Positions 54,381 to 61,755 of a stretch of DNA of 61,755 nucleotides are shown here, in pieces. How positions within the stretch are numbered: position 1 is the stretch's first letter; each line of letters opens with the position of its first letter. The position numbers and the translations under genes were made by a program. The notes under the pieces were generated by a model. The model saw only the letters and a list, made by a program, of their open reading frames with translations. It did not search any database and was not told the DNA's origin. Source of the DNA: Schumannella soli (GTDB lineage Bacteria > Actinomycetota > Actinomycetes > Actinomycetales > Microbacteriaceae); contig NZ_VHQG01000001.1 of assembly GCF_006517435.1 (NCBI RefSeq), positions 964,796-1,026,550 on the forward strand, in the 5' to 3' direction.

Positions 54381-54815
54381 ATGGCTCAGTATGGCGCGAT
54401 CGACGCGAGCGAAGCGGATGTCGTGTTCGCGGCGCTCGCCGACCCGACACGGCGGGCCGTGATCGCGCGGCTCGGCCGTGGCGACGCCGGGGTGAGCGCG
54501 CTCGCGACGGGATTCGACATGGCGCTGCCGTCGTTCCTCAAGCACGTCCGCGCGCTCGAGCGCGCCGGACTCGTCACGACCGTCAAGCGCGGACGCGTGC
54601 GCACCTGCCGACTCGATCGCGCCCGCCTCGCGGTCGTCGACGGGTGGCTGGCCGAGCAGCGCGCCATCTGGGAGCGGCGCACCGACCGGCTGGAGGCGTT
54701 CCTCGCCGACGAGGCCACGGCATCCACATCCGCCGACGCCGCGAACCGCCCCGCGAACGTCTCGACCCGCCCGGGCCCGGCGAAGGATCAGAAGGAGACG
54801 CACGATGAGCGATGA
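54381..54815 (+). CDS. ArsR-family transcriptional regulator
   Basis: 144 residues with a winged helix-turn-helix (FAALADPTRRAVIARLGRGD, SALATGFDMALPSFLKHVRA, then ERAGLVTTVKRGRVRTCRLD) and a helical, disordered tail. No cysteine metal site is seen. Such ArsR genes paired with an SRPBCC/AHSA1 gene are common and are thought to regulate it; ligands are unknown. The coding start itself (codons for QYG) contains CAGTATGGCGCG, a unit of the upstream repeat array. It overlaps the next gene by 11 bases. Confidence 0.9.
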   Translation: MAQYGAIDASEADVVFAALADPTRRAVIARLGRGDAGVSALATGFDMALPSFLKHVRALERAGLVTTVKRGRVRTCRLDRARLAVVDGWLAEQRAIWERRTDRLEAFLADEATASTSADAANRPANVSTRPGPAKDQKETHDER

Positions 54816-55311
54816 CACGACGACCACGGACGGCGCCCGCCCGCCGGTCGACCCCGAGCTCGACCTCACACTCGAGCGCGTGATCCGCGCGCCGCGGGAG
54901 GCGGTGTTCCGGGCGTGGACAGATCCCGACCGCTTCGCGCAGTGGTTCCTGCCCGCGCCGATGCGGCTGCGCGTCGAGCGCTTCGAGCCCGTCGCGGGCG
55001 GTGCGCTGGTGACGAGCGTGAGCGAGGACGGCGAGACGTGGATGCCGCACCTCGACGCGCTGTTCCTGCGGGTCGACGCGGATGAGCGCATCGTCTTCAC
55101 GAACGCCGTCTCGTCGGGCCTGCGACCGCAGGACGCGCAGCCGGTGCCGATGGCGGCCGAGATCGTGCTCGCCGCGCATCCCGAGGGAACCGACTACCGC
55201 GCGATCGTGCGGCACCGAGCGCCCGCCGACCGCGCTCGGCATGCGGAGCTCGGCTTCGCCGAAGGCTGGGGCACCGTCACCGCACAGCTCGCTGCCCTCG
55301 TCGAGGGCTGA
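54805..55311 (+). CDS. SRPBCC (AHSA1-like) domain protein
   Basis: 168 residues of the START/Bet v1-like fold: LTLERVIRAPREAVFRAWTD then RFAQWFLPAPMRLRVERFEP, TWMPHLDALFLRVDADERIV, and a C-terminal helix AEGWGTVTAQLAALVEG. Proteins of this family bind hydrophobic ligands or act as cochaperones; those next to ArsR genes are of unknown function. AAGGAG lies upstream of the ATG inside the arsR-like gene. Translation is probably coupled. Confidence 0.9.
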   Translation: MSDDTTTTDGARPPVDPELDLTLERVIRAPREAVFRAWTDPDRFAQWFLPAPMRLRVERFEPVAGGALVTSVSEDGETWMPHLDALFLRVDADERIVFTNAVSSGLRPQDAQPVPMAAEIVLAAHPEGTDYRAIVRHRAPADRARHAELGFAEGWGTVTAQLAALVEG

Positions 55312-55319
55312 CGTCGGCG

Positions 55320-55388
55320 CCGAGCGCGGGGCGTCGCGCCGAGCGCGCGGTGTCGTCGCCCCGCGCTCGGAACGAGACCCCGCGCTCG
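55320..55388. terminator. Inverted repeat between convergent genes
   Basis: CCGAGCGCGGGGCG (55320-55333) and CGCCCCGCGCTCGG (55357-55370) are perfect 14-bp arms. The second arm runs into CCCCGCGCTCG (55378-55388). 55359-55388 matches 6776-6805 at 27 of 30 positions, at another convergent junction. Probably a bidirectional terminator. Confidence 0.7.
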
Positions 55389-55405
55389 ACGCCGGGAAAC
55401 TCGGC

Positions 55406-56338
55406 TCAGGCGTCGAAGATCTGACCGATCGGCTCGCGCTTCTCGGCCTGGAACGCGTCTTCGGCACGGCCGAGCGCCCAGTACGCCGACAGCGACAGCA
55501 GCGCGCGGTCGACGCCCCACTCGCCGTTGATGAGCCGCCGCAGCTCCTTCATCGCGCCGCGCTCGCCGTGGGCGAAGACCTCGACGGGACCGGTCGGCGC
55601 CGGCAGGGCGCGGGCGGCGGCGACGAGCGGCTCGCCGGCGGTCGCGACCGCCGCATCCGTCTCGCTCGCGCGGTGCAGCCAGATCAGCTCGACGCCGTCC
55701 GGGTGCGCGAGCGGCAGCTGCTCGGCGGCCGACTCGACCTCGATGATGGCCGTGCCGCGGGCGTCGGCCGGCAGCGCCTCGAGGGCGGCGGCGATCGCCG
55801 GGATCGCGGAGTCGTCACCGAGGTAGAGCCGCGGCAGGGCGGCATCGGCGGAGGGGGTGAACGCTCCGCCGGGCGTCGACGCCGACAGCAGATCGCCGGG
55901 CTGGGCGCCGAGCGCCCAGGGACCTGCGACACCCTCGTCACCGTGCACGACGAAGTCGATCGCGAGCGTCGAGGTCGCCGCATCCACCTCGCGGATCGTG
56001 TACGTGCGGCGCACCGGCAGATCCTCGAGCGGGAGGCTCTCGCGCAGCACCTCGAGGTCGTAGGGCGGCTCGAGCGCGAGCTCGGGCTTGGCGAAGAGCA
56101 GTTTCGCGTAGGTGTCGGTGGCGCCGAGCCGGGCCGGGTCGGCCGCGGCGATCCACGCCGCGACGCCCTCGCCGCCGAAGCGCAGGCGCACCAGGTGCGG
56201 GCTCAGTCGCTCGCTGCTCGTCACGGTCAGGGCGTGCTGCGAGCCGCGCGGGCGGGCCGGCGCGCTGGATGCGGCGCCCGACTGCGCGGCGGCGCTGTCG
56301 ACGGCGGGCGTGCTGGGCGGGGGAGTCGTGGAGCTCAT
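55406..56338 (-). CDS. Siderophore-interacting protein (NAD(P)H-dependent ferric-siderophore reductase)
   Basis: 310 residues. After a Ser/Pro/Ala-rich N-terminal tail comes a ferredoxin-reductase-like fold: FAD-binding barrel with VRRTYTIREVD (the RxYT flavin motif) and HGDEGVAGPWALGAQPGDLL, then a NAD(P)-binding half with LPRLYLGDDSAIPAIAAALE and PVEVFAHGERGAMKELRRLI. These enzymes release iron from imported siderophores in the cytosol. ATG 56338 was chosen because the frame further upstream becomes Arg/Ser low complexity. A TTAGG-type inverted repeat about 100 bases upstream suggests iron control by a DtxR/IdeR-type repressor. Confidence 0.92.
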   Translation of the reverse strand: MSSTTPPPSTPAVDSAAAQSGAASSAPARPRGSQHALTVTSSERLSPHLVRLRFGGEGVAAWIAAADPARLGATDTYAKLLFAKPELALEPPYDLEVLRESLPLEDLPVRRTYTIREVDAATSTLAIDFVVHGDEGVAGPWALGAQPGDLLSASTPGGAFTPSADAALPRLYLGDDSAIPAIAAALEALPADARGTAIIEVESAAEQLPLAHPDGVELIWLHRASETDAAVATAGEPLVAAARALPAPTGPVEVFAHGERGAMKELRRLINGEWGVDRALLSLSAYWALGRAEDAFQAEKREPIGQIFDA

Positions 56339-56436
56339 CGCGGGTCTTCCGGTCGTGTCGGCCTCGCGCGAGCACGGGTCGAGGGGATGCGCGGGGCCCG
56401 CTGGAGCGGATCGCGCCTCCTCCGAGCGGTGCGCGC

Positions 56437-56454
56437 GGTAAGGATGCCCTAACA
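56437..56454. promoter_or_regulatory. Candidate iron box upstream of the siderophore-interacting gene
   Basis: On the minus strand TGTTAGGGCATCCTTACC. It keeps the outer halves of the IdeR/DtxR box (TTAGG ... CCTTA/CCTAA) with a diverged centre. Position and gene function fit; the match is partial. Confidence 0.4.
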
Positions 56455-56522
56455 TCTTGCCGGGTCGGTCCGGGTGGGCGCTGGGTCGAGTGCGATCCGC
56501 GTGACTCGCGACTCCGTCCGAG

Positions 56523-57020
56523 TCAGCTCGGGTCGTCCCCGGACTCCTCGACCCAGCGCCACCGCCGCCGGGTGGAGCGATCGCCGCGGTCCGCTTTCTC
56601 GTCGGCGTCCGACTCCGCCGTGGAGGCCGACTCCGACTCCGACTCCGACTCCGACTCCGACTCCGACTCCGATCCCGACGCTGCACCCTCGCCCGACGTC
56701 GGGTGCGGCGCTGTCGCCCCGGCGACCGCGAGAGTCCCGTTCTCGAGTGCGCGGATCACGAGCCCGGCGCCGATCAGCGCGGATCCCAGCGCGAAGGCGA
56801 AGAAGGGGATGTAGGTCGCCGCGAGCAGCAGCACCTGGATCAGCTGTGCGACCCAGCTCGGGATGGCTCCGAGTGCGGGCGGTCCGTACCCGTAGGCATC
56901 GGGGAGCCAGGCGGTCGCGCTCAGCGTCGCGATGCCCGCCAGAGCGCCGATCACGATGAGCAGGATCCCGTTGCGGAGGAGGCGTCGACCGCTCCGGGGC
57001 GGCGTGCTGCTGCGGGCCAC
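56523..57020 (-). CDS. Small membrane protein with Ser-Glu repeat tail
   Basis: 165 residues: two or three hydrophobic segments (GILLIVIGALAGIATLSATA, WVAQLIQVLLLAATYIPFFA, FALGSALIGAGLVI), then a cytosolic tail with an (SE)8-like run encoded by a GACTCC hexanucleotide repeat at about 56630-56672, and a basic end (RSTRRRWRWVEES). I do not recognise the family. GTG 57020 has AGGAGG three bases upstream, closer than usual but the only start with such a site. Confidence 0.7.
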   Translation of the reverse strand: MARSSTPPRSGRRLLRNGILLIVIGALAGIATLSATAWLPDAYGYGPPALGAIPSWVAQLIQVLLLAATYIPFFAFALGSALIGAGLVIRALENGTLAVAGATAPHPTSGEGAASGSESESESESESESESASTAESDADEKADRGDRSTRRRWRWVEESGDDPS

Positions 57021-57090
57021 GATCCTCCTGGGTTGTGAGGATGACTCAGCTAGCCTCGCGACGGGCCGCCCCCTTCGGTAGTCCGTGATC

Positions 57091-57100
57091 GGGGGGGGGG
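57091..57100. other. Ten-base G homopolymer
   Basis: A run of ten G in the gap upstream of the Ser-Glu membrane protein gene, 71 bases before its start. It lies outside coding sequence; slippage there could alter promoter spacing, or it may hide a sequencing error. Confidence 0.6.
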
Positions 57101-57133
57101 CGTCGGGCCCGGTCTATCGCGATCCGCCCCTCC

Positions 57134-57514
57134 TCAGCGCGGGTCGAGCCGCAGCGTGACCTCGTGGGCGTGCGGGCCGACGACCGTGTCGACGATGTTC
57201 TTCGCATAGCGGGCGTACTTGGCCCGGTAGACGTCGTCGAGCGCCGTGTTCACGGCATCCGTCGCGTCGATGCCGGCGAACGACACCTCCTGCTCGACGC
57301 CGCCGAAGCGCACGCGGCCGGTGCCCGCCGCGAGCGCCCGGCGGAACCAGCCGTTGTCGCGGCCGTAGGCCGACCGCACGAAGATCGCGTCGCCCGAGCG
57401 CACGGCCCAGATGGTGATGAAGGGACGCAGCGAGCCGTCGCCGCGGTGGGAGGAGATCTCGAGCTCGTCCTCGGCGTCGAGCGTGGCGAGCTGCTGCGGG
57501 GTCCAGTCGGTCAT
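57134..57514 (-). CDS. DUF2255-family protein
   Basis: 126 residues matching the DUF2255 pattern of a small split-barrel: LEISSHRGDGSLRPFITIWA, IFVRSAYGRDNGWFRRAL, GRVRFGGVEQEVSFAGID and YRAKYARYAKNIVDTVVGP. Function unknown; the fold resembles flavin- or deazaflavin-binding nitroreductase-like barrels, and binding has not been shown to my knowledge. It stands 38 bases downstream of the YeiH-type gene on the same strand and may be its second cistron. Confidence 0.85.
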   Translation of the reverse strand: MTDWTPQQLATLDAEDELEISSHRGDGSLRPFITIWAVRSGDAIFVRSAYGRDNGWFRRALAAGTGRVRFGGVEQEVSFAGIDATDAVNTALDDVYRAKYARYAKNIVDTVVGPHAHEVTLRLDPR

Positions 57515-57552
57515 GGTGCGATCCTGCCCCCGCGCGCCGACATCCCGCCGGG

Positions 57553-58809
57553 TCAGTGCGCCCCGGTGAGCCACATGATGCCGAGGCTCGTGAGGGTCAC
57601 GAGCGCCCAGAGCGCGCCGCCGAGCACCAGCGGACGCCATCCCGAGCGGCGGATCGCGGCGATGTCGGTCGACAGGCCGATCGCGCTCAGCGTCATCGCG
57701 ATGAGGAAGACGGATGCGGCGCTCAGCCCCGGCTTCGCGCCGGCCGGGATCACGCCGAGCGAGCCGACGATCGCGACGACCACGAATCCGATCAGGAACC
57801 ACGGGATGAGCTTGAGCACGCCCAGCGGCGTCAGCCGCGGGGGAGCGGGGCGGGCCTCCGCCGCCTCGGGGAGCCGTGGGTGGCCAGAAATGCTGGCGCC
57901 AGCCGGCGTGTCGTGTGCATTCGTGGCCACCCGCGAGCCCTCGAGGCCCGAATCCTCGCCAGGCGCATCCACGGCGTCGCCGCCACCCGCGAGCGCTGCC
58001 CGCCGCCGCCCCACGAGCACCGCCAGGCCGATCGTGATCGGGATGATCATGAGCGTGCGCACGAGCTTCACGACGACGGCGAAGTTCGCGGCGCCGTGCC
58101 CGTAGACGGCGGCGGTGGCGACGACGGAGGAGGTGTCGTTGACGGCGGTTCCGGCGAAGAGCCCGAAGGCGTGCGGCGAGAGTCCGAGCGCGTGTCCGAT
58201 GAGCGGGAAGACGATCACCGCGCTGATGTTGAACAGGAAGATCGTCGACACCGCGTAGGCGACCTCGGCGCTGACGGCTCCGATCACGGGCGAGACGGCG
58301 GCGATCGCCGAGGCGCCGCAGATGCCGGTGCCGACGCCGATGAGGGTGCGCAGGTCGCCGACCACGCCGAGCGCGCGCCCGATCAGCCACGCGCCGACCA
58401 GGCAGACGACGAGCGAGCCGAGCATGACCGGCAGCGACTCGAGCCCGACCGCGGCGATCTGCCCGAGCGACAGCTGCGCGCCGAGCAGCACGACCGCGAG
58501 CTGCAGCAGCCGCTTCGAGGTGAACTGGATGCCCGGCTTCAGCACCGCGCCCGGCTTGCGCACCAGCGCGATCACCACGCCGATCACGATCCCCGGAACC
58601 GCGCTGCCCACGAGCGGCACGACCGACCCGATCAGCGTGGCCGCGACGGCGATGACGACGCAGACGAGGATGCCGGGCGCGAGTCGGCGCACCGTCGCGG
58701 CCGCGCGGCCGGCAGCGGAGACCGGCGCAAGACCGGGCGCGGGCGCAGAGCCGGAGACGGGCGCGGATCCGGGTTCGGGGGCGGCAGCGGGTTCAGGGGC
58801 GGCTGGCAC
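57553..58809 (-). CDS. yeiH: YeiH-family putative sulfate exporter
   Basis: 418 residues, about ten membrane spans. Family signatures are LRTLIGVGTGICGASAIAAV and SPHAFGLFAGTAVNDTSSVV. A Pro/Ala-rich tail precedes the first span, and a polar insert of about 50 residues (near 285-335) separates the last spans. Substrate assignment to sulfate or sulfonate is tentative in this family. Start GTG 58809; upstream sequence in this frame overlaps the divergent LysR gene. Regulation by that LysR protein from the shared 78-bp region is likely, as for yeiH-yeiE in enterobacteria. Confidence 0.9.
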   Translation of the reverse strand: MPAAPEPAAAPEPGSAPVSGSAPAPGLAPVSAAGRAAATVRRLAPGILVCVVIAVAATLIGSVVPLVGSAVPGIVIGVVIALVRKPGAVLKPGIQFTSKRLLQLAVVLLGAQLSLGQIAAVGLESLPVMLGSLVVCLVGAWLIGRALGVVGDLRTLIGVGTGICGASAIAAVSPVIGAVSAEVAYAVSTIFLFNISAVIVFPLIGHALGLSPHAFGLFAGTAVNDTSSVVATAAVYGHGAANFAVVVKLVRTLMIIPITIGLAVLVGRRRAALAGGGDAVDAPGEDSGLEGSRVATNAHDTPAGASISGHPRLPEAAEARPAPPRLTPLGVLKLIPWFLIGFVVVAIVGSLGVIPAGAKPGLSAASVFLIAMTLSAIGLSTDIAAIRRSGWRPLVLGGALWALVTLTSLGIMWLTGAH

Positions 58810-58856
58810 CCGACCACCCTGCCGTGTGCGCGCGACGGGCGGTAGCGGGCGTAGCG

Positions 58857-58881
58857 TTGTCGGGACACAAGCGGAGGTTGT
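58857..58881. promoter_or_regulatory. Candidate LysR operator
   Basis: TTGT-CGGGAC-ACAA (58857-58870) followed by GCGGAGG-TTGT (58871-58881) gives three alternating half-sites in the gap between the divergent exporter and LysR genes. The first pair fits the T-N11-A rule for LysR-type sites. Confidence 0.5.
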
Positions 58882-58887
58882 GACCGG

Positions 58888-59829
58888 ATGAGCGACCGCG
58901 TCGATCTGCCCGCGCTGCGGCTCTTCGCCGACGTGCTGCGCCTCGGCAGCCTCGGCGCAGCCGCCCGCGAGAGCGGAGTCACGCAGCAGGCGGCGTCGGC
59001 GCGCATCCGCTCCCTCGAACGCACGATCGGCATCGAGCTGCTCGTGCGGGGCGCGTCGGGCTCCGAGCCGACCGAGGCGGGCCGCCTGTTCGCGACCTGG
59101 GCCGCCGACGTGCTCGCTGCCGCCGACCGTCTCGATTCGGGGGTGCGCGCCCTGCGCGAATCCGATCGTCGCCACCTCGCGTTCGCCGCGAGCCAGACCG
59201 TGGCCGAGCACCTCGCGCCGGGCTGGCTGGTCGCGCTGCGCCGGGCGACGGATGCGGCGGGCGCCGCCCCGGTCGAGGTGCGGCTGACGGTCGGCAACAG
59301 CGAGGCGGTCGCCGAGCTGGTGCGCTCGCGCGCGGTCGAGCTCGGCGTGATCGAATCGCCCGATCTGCCCGCGGATCTCGCGGCCGTGCCGCTCGGCCAC
59401 GACGCGCTCGTGCCGGTCGTCGCGCCCGATCATCCGTGGGCCTCGCGCACTGCGCCGCTCGACCTCGCGGAACTGGCGGCCACCCCGCTGGCCGTGCGCG
59501 AGCAGGGCAGCGGCACCCGACGCGCGCTCGAGCGGCTGCTCGCCGAGCGCGGCGCGGGGGCGCCGGTCGCACCCGCGATGGAGCTGGACACGAGCGCGGC
59601 CGTGCGCTCCGCGGCCGCCGCCGGCATCGCGCCGGCCGTGCTGAGCGAGCTCGCCGTCGCCGACGACATCCGCCTCGGGCGCCTCGTGCGCATCCCGCTC
59701 GCCGGCGCGCCGCTGCACCGCGAGTTCACCGCCATCTGGCGCGGCGACGCCACCCAGCCGTCGCCCGCGGCCGAGGCGCTGCTGCGCGTGATCGGCCGTG
59801 AGAGCCGCGCCGGCGGCGCCGACGCCTGA
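58888..59829 (+). CDS. LysR-family transcriptional regulator
   Basis: 313 residues: N-terminal helix-turn-helix (LPALRLFADVLRLGSLGAAA then RESGVTQQAASARIRSLERT), linker helix and a two-lobed effector domain (HLAFAASQTVAEHLAPGWLV, LGVIESPDLPADLAAVPLGH, AVREQGSGTRRALERLL). The effector domain resembles the CysB/CbbR/YeiE branch (GSGTR motif). Divergent from the YeiH-type exporter, which is its probable target. GGAGG lies ten bases before ATG 58888, inside the candidate operator. Confidence 0.93.
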   Translation: MSDRVDLPALRLFADVLRLGSLGAAARESGVTQQAASARIRSLERTIGIELLVRGASGSEPTEAGRLFATWAADVLAAADRLDSGVRALRESDRRHLAFAASQTVAEHLAPGWLVALRRATDAAGAAPVEVRLTVGNSEAVAELVRSRAVELGVIESPDLPADLAAVPLGHDALVPVVAPDHPWASRTAPLDLAELAATPLAVREQGSGTRRALERLLAERGAGAPVAPAMELDTSAAVRSAAAAGIAPAVLSELAVADDIRLGRLVRIPLAGAPLHREFTAIWRGDATQPSPAAEALLRVIGRESRAGGADA

Positions 59830-60050
59830 ACCGGGTCGCGTCGCGACGGTCGCTCAGCTCTGCGAAATGCGCAAGCACGTAACTCCGACGCCACGCGTTT
59901 CGAGGCGATCGGCAGGAGACGGGCCGTGAACGACGGCCCAACATTGACCACACGCCGCCCCACCGGGGCAGCCCACCTCCGCAGCCGACCGGCGTCGGCC
60001 GCGGGGCCACCACACCAGCCCAGTGCCGGGCGCGATCCGAAGGAGCCGCG
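59830..60050. other. Intergenic region before polyamine-type permeases
   Basis: 221 bp. It contains the hairpin GGGCCGT-GAACG-ACGGCCC (59921-59939), a perfect 7-bp stem without T tract, which may end the LysR transcript. No clear promoter is seen. GAAGGAG precedes the permease start. Confidence 0.4.
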
Positions 60051-60908
60051 ATGTCGAGAACTCGCCGCGACAACCTCGCCGGAGCGCTGATGATGGTGCC
60101 GGCGTCGATCGTGATCCTCGTGCTCGTGATCGTGCCGATGGTCATCATCGCCCGCGACAGCTTCGCCGTCAGCGACCCGCTCGGCGGCAACCTGGGCGGC
60201 TTCACACTCGACAACTACGCGAAGCTGCTCGACCCCGTCTACGCGAAGACGATGGGATACAGCCTCGGCATGGCCGTGCTCAACGCGATCGTCTGCACGG
60301 TCGTCGGCTACGTCGTCGCCTACTACATCGCCACCCGGCCGGCCCGGCGTCAGCCGCTGCTCCTGCTGTTGGTGATCATCCCGTTCCTCACCGACTTCCT
60401 GGTGCGCACCTTCTCGTGGATCACGCTGCTCGGCTCGGGCGGCCCGATCATCGGCCTCGCCAAGCTCGTCGGCATCCCCGCCACGTCGCTCGTGCCCTCG
60501 CAGGCCGCGGTCGTGCTGTCGCTGCTCTACGCCTTCCTGCCGGTCGCGGTGTTCCCGATCTACGCGTCGATGCGCGCCATCGATCCGTCGCTGCGCGAGG
60601 CGGCCGCCGACCTCGGCGCCGGCTGGTGGCAGACCCACGCCCGCGTCTACGTGCCGCTCAGCGCATCCGGTCTGGCCTCGTCGGTGATGCTCACCTTCGT
60701 GCCCACGCTCGGGGTGTTCGTCATCCCGGTGCTGCTCGGCGGCGGCAAGGACCCGCTCGTCGGCAACCTCATCGTCACCCTGTTCACCGAGTTCCGGAAC
60801 GAGCCGCTCGGCGCCGCCCTCTCGATGGTCGTGCTCGTGCTGATGCTCGTCACGGTCGCCCTCGCCGGCGTCGTCACCCGGGTCGTCACGAAGAAGCGGA
60901 GCGCCTGA
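60051..60908 (+). CDS. potB: Spermidine/putrescine-type ABC transporter permease (PotB-like)
   Basis: 285 residues, six spans, with the coupling loop PSLREAAADLGAGWWQTHAR followed by VYVPLSASGL, and FLTDFLVRTFSWITLLGSGG typical of PotB/PotH. It pairs with the following permease to form the channel of a polyamine or similar importer. The ATG at 60051 follows GAAGGAG. The ATPase and binding-protein genes are not in the window; they may lie beyond the right edge or elsewhere. Its stop shares a base with the next start (TGATG). Confidence 0.92.
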   Translation: MSRTRRDNLAGALMMVPASIVILVLVIVPMVIIARDSFAVSDPLGGNLGGFTLDNYAKLLDPVYAKTMGYSLGMAVLNAIVCTVVGYVVAYYIATRPARRQPLLLLLVIIPFLTDFLVRTFSWITLLGSGGPIIGLAKLVGIPATSLVPSQAAVVLSLLYAFLPVAVFPIYASMRAIDPSLREAAADLGAGWWQTHARVYVPLSASGLASSVMLTFVPTLGVFVIPVLLGGGKDPLVGNLIVTLFTEFRNEPLGAALSMVVLVLMLVTVALAGVVTRVVTKKRSA

Positions 60909-61696
60909 TGGATCGCGTCGTCGCCTGGGCCTCTCGACTGGTCTTCGTCTTCCTCTACCTGCCGATCGCGGCGCTCATCGTCTACTCGCTCAACGCCTCC
61001 GACGTGAACTACCGCTGGGAGGGCGTGAGCCTGCGCTGGTACGCCGAGCTCTTCGCCGACCGGATGCTGCTCGAGACGCTGCGCACGAGCCTGATCGTCG
61101 GTCTGCTGGCGGCTCTGCTCGCGACCGCGCTCGGCTTCCTCAGCTCGATGGCGCTGGTGCGGTTCCGGGTGAAGGGGCGCGGGGCGTTCCTCGGCGCGAT
61201 CCTGATCCCGCTGATCGTGCCCGAGATCGTCCTCGGCGTCTCGCTGCTGACCGTGTTCAGCACGGTCGGAGTGCCGGCCGGCTTCCTGACGCTCGTGCTC
61301 GGCCACACGGTCATCACGCTGCCCCTGGCGACGCTGGTGCAGATGGGAGCCATGAGCTCGCTCGACCCGAGCCTGCCCGATGCCGCCGCCGACCTCGGCG
61401 CGGGGGCGTTCACGACCTTCCGCCGGGTGACCTTCCCGCTGCTGCGGCCCGCGATCCTCGCCGCGTTCCTGCTCAGCTTCGCGACCTCCTTCGGCAACAT
61501 CGTCATCTCGACCTTCACCTCCGGCGTCGGCACGACGACGCTCCCGCTGCGCATCTACAGCCAGCTCAAGACCGGGCTCACGCCCGAGCTCAACGCCCTC
61601 GGAACGCTGCTCGTCGTGCTGACCCTCGCGATCATCCTGATCGTCGGCGTCGGCCAGCTGCGGCGCATCCTCGCCGGCGGCCCCGACCAGACCTGA
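60908..61696 (+). CDS. potC: Spermidine/putrescine-type ABC transporter permease (PotC-like)
   Basis: 262 residues, six spans; starts with LVFVFLYLPIAALIVYSLNA and has the PotC/PotI segment LRWYAELFADRMLLETLRTS. The coupling loop is PSLPDAAADLGAGAFTTFRR before VTFPLLRPAIL. The TGATG junction with the upstream permease fixes the start and implies coupled translation. It completes the membrane part of the importer. Confidence 0.92.
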   Translation: MDRVVAWASRLVFVFLYLPIAALIVYSLNASDVNYRWEGVSLRWYAELFADRMLLETLRTSLIVGLLAALLATALGFLSSMALVRFRVKGRGAFLGAILIPLIVPEIVLGVSLLTVFSTVGVPAGFLTLVLGHTVITLPLATLVQMGAMSSLDPSLPDAAADLGAGAFTTFRRVTFPLLRPAILAAFLLSFATSFGNIVISTFTSGVGTTTLPLRIYSQLKTGLTPELNALGTLLVVLTLAIILIVGVGQLRRILAGGPDQT

Positions 61697-61715
61697 CCTG
61701 CCCGCATCACAGCAC

Positions 61716-61755
61716 AGCTCCACAGCACCAGCTCCACAGCACCAGCTCCACAGCA
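61716..61755. repeat. 14-bp tandem repeat at the window edge
   Basis: CTCCACAGCACCAG repeats about 2.5 times after the potC-like gene and runs into the end of the window. Its full length and meaning cannot be judged. Confidence 0.6.

Overview
The window is very GC-rich (roughly 70% or more by eye), uses GTG starts freely, has several leaderless-looking promoters and many four-base ATGA gene overlaps. With an ESX-type type VII secretion system (T7SS), DtxR-family and NarL-type regulators and Tat/Sec-secreted enzymes, it points to an actinobacterium, most like the Microbacteriaceae. This placement is inference from gene content; there is no rRNA or tRNA in the window.

Layout. 1-4317 (minus): a secreted lectin-like protein with tandem Ig-like repeats, running off the left edge. 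4.6-6.7 kb (plus): a cation exchanger co-transcribed with a manganese-type DtxR/MntR regulator, behind an 18-bp palindrome. 6.8-10.6 kb (minus): a four-gene OpuC-type osmoprotectant ABC transporter. 10.9-15.6 kb: a Tat-exported phospholipase C, an APH-like kinase, a DoxX-like membrane protein, and a crcB pair for fluoride export behind a possible fluoride riboswitch. 16-22.6 kb: a small acidic protein, a NarL-type histidine kinase, a degenerate kinase with its response regulator, an Hsp70-transmembrane-ExoP-like fusion, and an ECF sigma factor.

22.8-53.7 kb is a 31-kb T7SS locus. On the minus strand, from the divergent centre at 48.2 kb, lie eccD, eccB, two WXG100 proteins, a small helical protein, a PPE/EspB-like protein with a 560-residue glycine-rich domain, a YbaB-like protein, another small WXG100-like protein, a giant 3426-residue protein (WXG100-like head, HExxHxxGxxD metalloprotease, long beta-rich region, Arg/Glu coiled coil), a protein ending in an ART-like domain, an unknown protein, and an EccA-like double AAA+ ATPase fused to a beta-helix. 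On the plus strand lie eccC and a mycosin-like gene that has lost its catalytic His and Ser. Five transcription starts in the locus (eccD, eccC, eccB, the giant gene and the ART-like gene) share the motif TGAACC-N17/18-CGTG, an ECF-type promoter, so the ECF sigma gene at the locus edge is the obvious candidate activator. Long hairpins sit between several of the genes. EccB, EccC and EccD would form the membrane channel, with the EccA-like ATPase as cytosolic partner; the WXG100 pair, the PPE-like protein and the giant protein are the likely substrates.

53.7-61.7 kb: a 430-bp array of 21-bp CAGTAT repeats, an ArsR regulator with an SRPBCC protein, a siderophore-interacting flavoprotein behind a possible iron box, a Ser-Glu-repeat membrane protein, a DUF2255 protein, a YeiH-type exporter with a divergent LysR regulator, and two polyamine-type ABC permeases at the right edge.
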